A DNA stretch of 64,000 bases from Spirometra erinaceieuropaei (taxonomy: Eukaryota; Platyhelminthes; Cestoda; Diphyllobothriidea; Diphyllobothriidae), in the NCBI GenBank assembly GCA_902702965.1, contig CACRXP010000397.1:362750-426749 (forward strand), read 5' to 3'. Numbering within the stretch: position 1 is the first letter of the stretch; each line of letters opens with the position of its first letter. Shown here piece after piece: positions 55,441 to 64,000 of this stretch. The notes below the pieces were generated by a model. The model searched no databases. It saw only the letters and a program-made list of their open reading frames with translations, and was not told where the DNA came from. The position numbers were made by a program, and so were the translations under genes.

Positions 55441-58400
55441 ACTTTTTTCAATTTATGGCCGCGTCTAACAGCTGAGGCAGTCTCTCACACATCTAACCGG
55501 ATTTCCACTGTAACTGCATAAATGATGTAAGTAAACCAGCCCCTTTCTCATGCAGATCTTCCCAGGTACCTTAAAGAAAGGTCATGTGGAAAAGCTTCGA
55601 GGTAGATTCTTTCGTTGGCTGCAGGGATGGTTGCTTTCCTAGTTTAAGATGATCCCTTCTACGCTTGTTTTGAGGGACTCACAGTCCTCCCTCTGCGTTT
55701 GGTTTGATTGATTAGCAAAAAGCTGCCTTACTGTAAACCTTCCATTTATGTTTTTACCCAGACAGTTGGCAGGCTTCTACTTCACAAGCCGTTCAAGTGC
55801 CCGTACACACATTGAAGCAATTGTCGCCGGCGTCCTTCCGAAGATGCAATACATCTTATTTTACAAGAAAAAAGGAATTGTAAAGCTAATCAGCCCTCAT
55901 GCACTGCCACAGAGGGTTTGTGGATTTTAGTCAATAGCTTCACGGCATGTCAGGATCCAGGACTCAAATTGCCTCTCGGCGAGACAATCTAGCCAGTGAT
56001 TACACTACTTCTTACTACTCCGAGCGGTCAAATGTCGGATCCATTCGTCACAAATGAACTGTTCAATCCTTCTGGCTATTTGACGTCGCACGAATACCCT
56101 GCTGCTTCAGTCACGAACGGCAATAACCTGTCGCAGGGGACTTTTTATACACCCCAGTCGGTAAGCTTTTATATACCAAAGTTATTTTTTACGCAGAGAC
56201 GAATACAATTAAATATCTTCGACAGCTCGTCCGCAAAAGCCTTGTCGACACGTTCCCTAACTCCACTAGGTGCTCAGCAGGTCGCTAGGGTTCAATCGAA
56301 GTTTTTTGCGCGAGGAAGATTCCCGGAAACAGGCTCAAGGACACCCAGATGCATCTAGTACTTTTTCGCCAGACCAAACAATTTTGCGGTATCCATCCGA
56401 CTGAGAGCATAATTAGACTAAAGGTAGTCAGTTTATTGCTACCGTTGGTATGTAAAGTAGTGGCTGCTGACGTTATTAGCGTACTTGAACCCTTTGGAGC
56501 TTTAAAATAGACAACTGGCCTTCGTCGATAAATTGCGCCTTTACGAACACCTAGCAAACATGTTCCGACTAGTTTGGACACATTGTCAGAATTGGGTTTG
56601 TGGTCAGGATTAGAGTTTTGACGTTTGGTTGCTATGGGAATATGCACTTTAGGTTAGGTTGGATGAATGAGGTGAGGGTTGGAGTTGGGTCTAGTGGTCC
56701 AACCCCCATTATAACCCAAAACCTAACATTGACGTCAATTCTATTCACTTAACTCTTGCCGTAGCCCCAAAAGGTTCCTCTCGAAACTTTAAAATTGTAT
56801 TCAAACTCGTATGACAACGCAAACCACTGTCCTCCTTCCTAATCCGACCCTGAACCTATACGATAGGACGCGGGAATAAGTACCCCCACTATTACACGTG
56901 ACCTTGCGCTAATTTCTAGGGGGAGGGATTGGTGTTTTAGTCGGGTTAGTGTTAGGGCTGGGGTTAGGAGGATTAACGTTTGGTTTGGGGTTGGCGTGAG
57001 GTAAGCGCCAAAATTAGTATATGGGATTAGACACCCCCGCTGGAATTCAGCTCTAGGCCATTCATAGGGTGGGGGGAGGGGGTACTTATTTTCGCACCCA
57101 ACCATCTTCGCCTAACCCTTGATGTAAGTATATCCACAATCCACTGCTGGAGACTGCGTTCATGATCTTGCCAGGGGGTCCTTAAACATGCTTCTGGCCA
57201 GCTCATACTCCGCGGCGTAATGGACTGACCGTTTTCTTGCTCATCAGAGGTGCTGGGTTTGAGCTGCGTGTTGACGACTTTTCCCTGACGATCCCCGTCA
57301 AGTGATACCAAAAGAAAAACTGTATTACTGTCTACAAAGATTCAGGACATGTAGCATTCCTTATGATTTCTTGAAATTACCCCCGTAGTCCTGAATCGGG
57401 CCTTCCTGCAGTCTTGCGCATTTAGTAATAAATGCGAGTGCTGGATGGGCTCTGATAAGCAAAGCGACGGCTTACGTTAGCTTCGACATTTTGCCTTCTG
57501 GGGGTTAGCACGAAACGACTCGTTTGCGAAGGCTTGAGGGTAGCCGTCGCCCGTCCAAAACCTCTTAAGCACGTTTTTGCCAGTCGTAGCAGTGTTTTGA
57601 CTCTTGGGAAATTCGTTCATTTGACCCAGTTCTGAAAAACCCTCTTAAAGGAATTTCTGATATGGCTCATCATGTACACTACCGGGCAAATGTTAACCCA
57701 GATGATGGAATCTAGCAAACGTTGGGAAACTTAGGCAGATAAAGTGATGACTTTGGCAACCTAACTTCGCGACATTACAGTCAAAGACAGAGTACTATTT
57801 TGATGTTCATATGACGCTATGAGCCAGTATGTAAACTATATCGCTAGACAAGCGAGTTCTTATTAATGGTACAACCGTTACATTTGAGCAACATACGGTG
57901 TTTAGGAACGCACGATTTCCTGCTCATACGGGGACTATTTGGTTTACGTGGTAACTGAAGTTAAAACCTTATTCAACATTGAAATTCCTACTCCTTGTTG
58001 TGGGTCTTTTCAGAAAGGTTCGTTATATTCTTCACATTACATGCCGCGGTGCTCCTCTAGATTTTGACATGCTTTAAATGTGCATTCGCATTTTGTTCAT
58101 CCATTCCCCAGATCAAACGACTTGTATTCACGTCATCTTCAGATGTGAATGACCACGTTAGCCACTCTAGCTATCTTACAACTGCCCTTCTGGATTTTCT
58201 CTCAAGATGCAACAATTGTATGCACTCTACGCGGTACGATGGAAGGAATTGTCAACATGGACCGCCTCAAGGCTGTCGACGTCGATATTCCCCTGGATGT
58301 ACACCTGTGGACCCTGCCTCCCCATATCTTCTACTCCGGCAACTTAGCCGCAGCAAATCAAACATCCTCACCTGCCTCTTCATCGTATAATTGTTAGTCC

Positions 58401-59034
58401 GCAAAACTCGCAGTGGACTTAATGTTCACTGGCGGTTTTGAACTCATGCATTTTTGAAACGAGCAAGGCCTTCGACGTCGCCCTGCGTCACCTTCAGTCT
58501 CGGCTATGAGTACTGTGGCAATCAGCTCTCATACTCACGATAGTGTCAGCATACCAATATTATTCGTGGTCTACCTGGCACTTCTTATTCGTTGAATGCC
58601 TGCGTCGCGCTTGCACCAGTGCAACGAAGCAGTAATGACGTGAAGCCAGTTAACAGTCTGACATTTAACTACTATCTACGGACGTGGGGTGTAGGTTTGT
58701 TCAGCTCTGAGTTCAAGTGACATTTGCAGTAGACCGCTTCACATGTTTGCAGGCGTTGACTACGCCTAGCGTCCATTAACTGGCACCCAACTCTCACAAG
58801 TGGCCCCTCGAAGCTGGGTTCTGCCCAGCGGCCACACCCCGGTAACCGCCTCGACGGGCGGTCTAATCCAGGTCGAGGTTATCCGACGTTGTGTCCCCAC
58901 ACCCGGCAATTCTGCTTTCCATGCCATCCCTGCTTCCCCCTTCCCATTACCCCTCCCTCACATCCCACGCGCCTCTCCCCATTTTCCCTCCCCCAATCGC
59001 CCTCTCTCTCCCCCACCTTCGAAGTCCTACGGAT
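55441..59034. other. Stretch without an established gene
   Basis: It contains TTAGGG-like patches (56645-56740 and 56920-57005) and a C/T-rich run (58917-59030). A plus-strand frame at 56038-56160 starts MSDPFVTNELFNPSGYLTSH and ends at a plausible donor (TCG|GTAAGC). A plus frame at 58149-58397 was also considered. Neither has a recognised domain. Confidence 0.35.
56920..57005 (+). repeat. Degenerate TTAGGG-type patch
   Basis: GTCGGGTTAGTGTTAGGGCT and GGGGTTAGGAGGATTAACG are irregular G-rich telomere-like units; a similar short patch is at 56645-56740. Confidence 0.4.
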
Positions 59035-59960
59035 AGGGCGAGGACCACCGCTGGCCAGACGGATCACCATCTTGCCATCTCCAAGATGAGGGTCCGCCTA
59101 CAATCCCTCACGAGGCCACAATGCAATCGGCCACCAGGCAAGTTAAATATCGTTCTGTTGAATACCTGTGGAGCGGGATATATTGGCCGTACAACCAGGC
59201 GTCCGGAAAAGAGGATACGCGAACACATGCCTGTCTGGCTAGATAAAGCTGAACATCGATCGATCTCGAGTTTAATTCTCGCACATCTAATCGATATGAA
59301 CCACCAAGCCGACGCTAAAGAAGCTTTTAAAGTTATCTACCGGCCACCGGCACACTATTCTAAAGGCCTGCGCAAACGGGTGCTAGCCACAGCCAAAGTA
59401 GTGGCCATTCGACTGGCGAACTCAACACTGTTGTCAGAAGACGCTGACACAAGCAGTATGTCTGCCCTGGCCGACTCCAGACGGTGATCGCACGCCGTCC
59501 CGACGCACTGAGAGCAGTCACACGCACTCACAGCGCCTACAATCTTAGCGGAACCCCCCTACTTTCCCTGCCTCCCACCCCAACTCCTTCCCTCCCTTCC
59601 TCCTCCCTCCCACCCCAACTCCACCGTTCTCAACACGTTGACTCCGTCATGCGGGTGGCGAGGGAACGTGGAGTCCGATTAACCCTGCTTCCGAGACGCA
59701 TTTATCCTGTCGACAATATGTCTGATCATTTCCCATGTAAATGTACTGGCCTGATGATGATTTACCGAAAACATATGTTTGCCAATTGACTCTTCAATTG
59801 TAATATGGGAATTTTCGCAGAACTGAATACCATTCTGTTGAATTTGCCCGCTCCCCGTCTACATTTTAGCAATCAGTTAGCTTAGAGTGGGAGGGGGAAC
59901 CCTGCTTCCCGTCTCTCTACCATTCGCCTATCCCCCCTGCCTCCCACCAACTTTAAAAAG
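59035..59960 (+). pseudogene. LINE endonuclease fragment split by a Penelope insertion
   Basis: The plus frame QTDHHLAISKMRVRLQSLTR then CNRPPGKLNIVLLN is the C-terminal end of an apurinic/apyrimidinic-type LINE endonuclease and its linker. It breaks at about 59160 and resumes near 59822 as TILLNLPAPRLHFSNQLA, just as in the uninterrupted copy at 61950-62010. The 13-20 bases around GTTCTGTTGAAT occur on both sides of the insert, consistent with a target duplication. Confidence 0.75.
59160..59815 (+). pseudogene. Penelope-like element inserted in a LINE: GIY-YIG domain and tail
   Basis: The frame from 59085 to 59487 reads through the LINE into TCGAGYIGRTTRRPEKRIRE, then HMPVWLDKAEHRSISSLILA and HYSKGLRKRVLATAKVVAIR. 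This is a GIY-YIG domain with an intact YIGRT motif, catalytic-type Arg and a flanking His/Glu (REHM). After the stop, a C/T-rich stretch (59555-59640) and the tail GCCTGATGATGATTTACCGA follow, ending near 59815. The RT is absent. The open frame suggests a recent insertion. Confidence 0.8.
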
Positions 59961-60375
59961 TCCTACGGGGAGGGCGACACACAATCATGAAGGCGGCCCA
60001 GGCCAAATCAGTTCGTTCTTACACTATAAAAATTCACTGTCCATGGTGGAGTCCGGCAGCCATTTGGGATGTCTTGGCAGCCCTATTTGGGGATAGCACT
60101 TCTTACCGCCTCTCGGAGGAATGGGCTAGAAAAGGTGACCGAAGCAAATGCTGGGATCACGTCCTCTGCATGATGACCATGGCTCATGGTTGCAAAACAA
60201 ACGGTCGAGACAACAAAAGAAGAGAAAACAACTGTTTTTTTCTCCCTTTCCCCTCCCCTCCGCAACACCCCACGGGCTACTAGGGTGAGTACGCTCACTT
60301 TGGCAGCCTGAGACGTTCGGTCCCTTTAGACAATCCAAGGGGCAACCGACCGGGACGGAGGACGGCGCTAGTGGC

Positions 60376-60795
60376 TTGGAAACTGGCGAGCTAAAAAGTG
60401 GGCATTGCAGCACTCAGCGAGATTCGGTTCTCCAAACAAGGCCAACTGGAGTAGGTGGATGCCGGCTACACCTTCTTCTTGAGTGGTCGTCCCAAGGCAG
60501 CGCGATGGGACGTGGGGGTCGCCTTTACCACACGGAACGATATCGTTGGAGGACTGCGTTATCTGCCGCAAGGCATCAACAATCGCCTGATGGGCCTCCG
60601 CCTGTCCCTCGGGGAGGTAAATTCGCCACCATCGTCAGCGTCTACGCTCCTCCGACCACCAGCCCTGACGCGGCAAGGAACAATTCTACGAGGGCCCGCA
60701 CACCCTCCTGGCGTCTGTGCCAAAGGCAGGTTAAGTTGATTGGCCTTGGCGGCTTCAATGCCTGCGTCAGTACAGACTGCGGTTAGATGACACTT
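60376..60795 (+). pseudogene. LINE endonuclease domain, 5' part
   Basis: Overlapping frames read DAGYTFFLSGRPKAARWDVG, FTTRNDIVGGLRYLPQGINN, RLMGLRLSL, then GGKFATIVSVYAPPTTSPDA and LIGLGGFNAC. This is the exonuclease/endonuclease/phosphatase domain of CR1/RTE-type LINEs; the D/N of 'GDFNAR' is altered to GGFNAC, removing a catalytic Asp. One frameshift lies near 60615. The domain is cut off at about 60790 by unrelated sequence and resumes at 61655. Confidence 0.8.
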
Positions 60796-61654
60796 GGTAG
60801 CCCTCCTGACACCGCAAACTCCCAGCCGCCTGTCAATCGGGACCGGTGGTAATAGGGGCCATACGGGTGGGACAGTTGAGTGGACGGGTAAATGGCGATT
60901 GTAGTATATGTTAGGAATTGATGCTCCAGGTAAAGTGGAAGCCTAATTTAGAAGGTCCGAAGGTCATTCTGCAGTGTGTGCGATAGAACTCCATCCAACA
61001 TAATGGACAGAAGAACACGAGAGTCAGGCAGCGGCACGCGGGACGCCACAACGTAAGCCGGGGAAGACTTTTATGCGAAAAATTGGTTTGGGCGGAAGAG
61101 AAAATCCGCAAATAATGAGGCAGTCGAAAGCTACCTCTGCTAATAAAAGTTGATAAAGGGTAAGCCTCATTGTCATCGTTACCGGTGCCAATCCGCCCAA
61201 GATAGTACCTCTACAATGAATGAGGCAGTCAAAAGCTACCTCTTCTTATGAAAGTTGATGTAGGGAAAGCCTCATTGTCATCGTTACCGGTGCCAATCCG
61301 CCCAGGATAATACCTCCACAATGAATCTGATACAGGTAATACAGCGTAAATTTAGAAGCATAATGAGAACGTAATCATAGCTACTGAAATCAAGCCAGTA
61401 GGTACAACTGTGGATTCTGTGGGCACGGCAGCCAACTACCTTTTCTAATGAAAGTTGACATAGGATAAGCCTCATTGTCATCGTTAACGGTGCAAATCTG
61501 CCCAGGATAGCACCTCTGAAATGAATCTGATACAGGTAATACAGCGTGCGCGTGAATTAAGAAGCATAATGAGAACGCAATCACAGCCACTGAAATCGAG
61601 CGAGTAGGTACCATTGGGGAGTCTGTGGGCACGGCTACCAACTATCATCTTACC
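60796..61654. repeat. Insert with tandem repeats inside the LINE
   Basis: From about 61118 the sequence repeats a unit containing GCCTCATTGTCATCGTTACC, GGTGCCAATCCGCCCA and AAAGCTACCTC; copies start near 61120, 61222 and 61425 (spacing about 102, then 203 bases), with a second unit (AATCTGATACAGGTAATACA, TTAGAAGCATAATGAGAACG) present twice in the later part. The pattern points to a composite minisatellite of roughly 100 and 200 bp. The left part (60796-61117) is unassigned. Confidence 0.75.
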
Positions 61655-62610
61655 CAGACTGCGCCTCCTGGAGGAGGTCCTCACAGGGTCGGCGGCTGCA
61701 GCGAAAATGGCCTGCATAGGACACCGCCCCGTCCTGACTAACACATTCTTCCGCCTGCCGATGCAGAAGAAGGTCACCTGGATGCACCCCTAATTGCGGC
61801 GATGGCAGCTAATGGACTATGTTCCCGCCCAGTGGCGCGATCGACAGGAGATCTGTGACGCCGATGACTGGATGGACCACCGCCTTGTGGACTTCAGGAT
61901 GAGACTCGGTTTGCAACCCCGCAGGAGGCCACGAGATAAGTAACAACCAGGTAGGTTAAATACCGTTCTGTCGAATTTGCCTGCTCATCGTCGACATTTC
62001 AGAAATCAGTTAGCTCAGCACCTGGAAGGCCTGCCAGTCCCTGACGTCAACGCCACCGTAGACTCGATGCTGCCAGCTACAGAACGCAGTCCATTGGACT
62101 GCTCTGGATGTTCTCGGTCGCGCACATCGTCACCACCAGGACTGGTCCGACGGAAAGGACGCAGTCATTAGCAACCTGCTCGCCTAAAGGAACAGGCTGC
62201 ACAGAGCCTATCTCAACAGTATAACCGATCCAAACAGGGCGGCATTCTGCCAGCGTTGCTACCTTGCGCAGCAACGGTTGTGAGAAATGCAGGACGCCTG
62301 GATGGCTGGTGAGACCAAGGAGATCCAGGGAGATGCCGACCGCAATGAGACGAAGAACATTTTCGATGCAACCAAGGCAATCTACGCCCCCCCCCCCCAA
62401 CGACAGAAACAGCGCGCTTTTCAGCTCTGATGGCTCAACACTTCTGATAGAGGAGTCGCAGATTCTGGTGCGCTGGGCCGAGCACTTCAGAAGCGTCCTC
62501 AACCGCTTTCCTACCATCTCCGACGCCGCCATCGACCGGCTCCCCCAAGTGTCTCTTAGTCGACGACTGACTGGTCGTCCGGCCTTTCAAGAATGATGGG
62601 CCATGCTAAA
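61655..62610 (+). pseudogene. LINE: end of the endonuclease and start of the RT region
   Basis: Plus frames read RPVLTNTFFRLPMQKKVTWM, DDWMDHRLVDFRMRLGLQPR, RLNTVLSNLPAHRRHFRNQL, REMQDAWMAGETKEIQGDAD and ILVRWAEHFRSVLNRFPTIS. These are successive segments of a flatworm CR1/RTE-like LINE between endonuclease and reverse transcriptase. Stops and a poly-C run (62387-62398) break the frame. It ends near 62610, where a minus-strand Penelope element begins. Confidence 0.8.
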
Positions 62611-62649
62611 TTCAGGCCTGCGTCCCACCCTTCTGGGCTTTAAGGATTG

Positions 62650-63520
62650 ATCAGAAGAAGAAGCGATCGTTGGAAAAAGGACTTTATTCGCCTGACACTT
62701 CGGATTCTCACTTGAATCCACCATCAGAGACAGTTGCAGAAAAGGGTGACTCGTGCACAGGAAGTTGCGGTATTTATAGGATGCAGTCGCTATGCTACCG
62801 CATACCTATAGCAAATAATCGCGCTCCCCTTCATCAAGGATTGTTGCCCGCTGGTGCGTTAATGGCTTGATGGCCGGCATGCAAGTTGTTAATTGCCGAA
62901 ATGCCATCACCCGTGTTGGATGCTGGCGTGAGGATTGCTCGGCCATCTGGGTCACCGGCTTGCGCGCTCTCCGAGCGGTCAATTACTTTGGCCAGCCTAG
63001 TCCTCAGCACGGAATATGGAGTGGGGATGTCGTTGAACTTGCTGATAGAATGAGGTCCTGTGAGCCATGCCTCAAGCAACTCGCGGCTCACGCGATTATG
63101 CCCTCTCGGGAGAATTTAAACCTCACCGAACTTGAAGGTGTTGACGGGTCTCGTTGAATGGGCCGCGACCTGAGAGTTGGCGTCATTTCTCCGTACCGCT
63201 GCCGCGTGTTCGGCAATTCGCGTTCGGAGTAGTCTTCCAGTTTCTCCGACGTAGTGGCTTTGTCTGTAACTGCGCCCTACTCAATAAACGACTTCAGACG
63301 TTTCTTGTCATGGCAGCGCGTCTTTCGGTTTCATTAGCTCCCGCCTGATGATTGTCCCCGGTCTGTGTCCAACTCCAATCCCAAGTGGTGCAAGAAGGCG
63401 GCCCACAGCCTCCGAAGCATTCTTGACATACGAAATCGCTCGTCAAAATTTGGGGTCCGTACGGTTTATCCTTTTGCTTATGCACCGGTTGACACAGTTG
63501 CGCAAGTAACCATTGGCCTT
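62650..63520 (-). pseudogene. Penelope-like element, minus strand
   Basis: On the minus strand a pre-GIY-YIG segment (SCTTWDWSWTQTGDNHQAG-like frame, 63485-63294) is followed by MSRELLEAWLTGPHSISKFN, DIPTPYSVLRTRL and ISAINNLHAGHQAINAPAG (63091-62834). The tail at 62790-62660 contains the reverse complement of CTGATGGTGGATTCAAGTGA and a GAAGTGTCAGGCGAATAA end. The GIY-YIG core between 63290 and 63100 is present but scrambled by frameshifts. The left junction cuts the LINE at about 62610. Confidence 0.8.
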
Positions 63521-64000
63521 GAAGATCCGTCGAAACTATTTTAGTTCGACAATGTTGTCACCCGGCTCACTGTAGTGCGTTTCGACACACCGATAGGGCG
63601 TCCTTACACAACTGCGTTTGTGGCCACAGTGGTATGGCGTTGATAGGAAGGAGTTTTCTTTAAAGGCTTTGTTTAGGAGTTGTCCCAGCGGACGATTTGC
63701 TCACAACCAGCTTAAGCTGAGCTATAGCAAGAGCCACCTCCTGGCTAGCCATAAGGCGGTCTTCTAAAGAAGTTCGTTTTTTTTCACAAATCGGCACTAA
63801 CGGACTGCCCCCTAGACCTCATCCGTGTGCATATTTCTCTTCTGGTTCTCTTTTAGCAGACCAAGTTAGTCAAGCTACTGAGCGTCTGCACAATAAGGTA
63901 AATGAATATTACTCAGAAGGGTTTGAGAAGGGCGTAGGCAGATTCGCTTCAGTCGTTTCGTCTGCTCACTCAGTTGACACTGGACCTCCAAACGTCAACG
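63521..64000. other. Right-edge stretch, nothing recognised
   Basis: No open frame, repeat family or RNA could be supported. It may be the RT part of the adjoining minus-strand Penelope element, but no motif is visible. Confidence 0.3.

Noticed and set aside
58149..58397. Plus frame with TLRGTMEGIVNMDRLKAVDV as an LSm-type protein
   Set aside because: The likeness is limited to one strand-turn; no N-terminal LSm motif and no clear splice sites.

Overview
This is eukaryotic DNA and almost certainly comes from a flatworm. It has long introns, GT-AG splice sites, tRNA-derived SINEs, a Merlin DNA transposon, LINE remnants and many Penelope-like elements (PLEs) with GIY-YIG domains. The mix of PLE and LINE families looks most like a diphyllobothriidean tapeworm (Spirometra and relatives). 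That placement is inference from remembered repeat families, not a search result. There are no bacterial operons, rRNA genes or CRISPR arrays. An assembly gap of Ns lies at 38246-38392.

The main gene runs on the minus strand from about 51.9 kb down to 2.3 kb and continues past the left edge. I reconstruct nine coding exons: 51113-51865, 47863-48214, 42406-42725, 35368-35685, 32572-32728, 23293-23487, 13475-13561, 5453-5740 and 2293-2479. Splice phases agree at every junction except the one between 13.5 kb and 5.7 kb, where at least one exon is missing from the model. The predicted protein has two tandem doublecortin (DCX) domains, a basic Ser/Arg-rich linker and a PLAT/LH2 domain split over two exons. 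A series of short repeats that look like beta-trefoil (fascin/FGF/ricin-type) units follows. This suggests a microtubule-binding cytoskeletal or ciliary scaffold. I cannot assign an established name to the whole architecture.

The introns (about 2.6 to 9.7 kb) are packed with mobile elements. From left to right: an inverted pair of tRNA-type SINEs (70-520); a PLE fragment with head-to-head tails (657-1449); a decayed half palindromic element (2.7-3.3 kb); PLE pieces at 8.3-9.6 kb; a PLE with inverted tails and a SINE inside its reverse transcriptase (11.2-12.9 kb); PLE wreckage (14.3-17.9 kb) running into zinc-finger-like sequence; a Merlin copy with clean termini (19559-20348); ~1-kb palindromic TA-flanked elements at 21.1, 27.8, 30.5, 37.0 and 44.1 kb; and PLE copies at 39.3, 46.2 and 48.6 kb. 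Degenerate TTAGGG/CCCTAA-like stretches recur.

Right of 51.9 kb (the 5' flank of the gene) is mostly repeat-derived: another palindromic element (54272-55266), a LINE endonuclease fragment split by a PLE (59.0-59.96 kb), a second LINE split by a tandem-repeat block (60.4-62.6 kb), and a minus-strand PLE (62.65-63.5 kb). No second host gene could be established.
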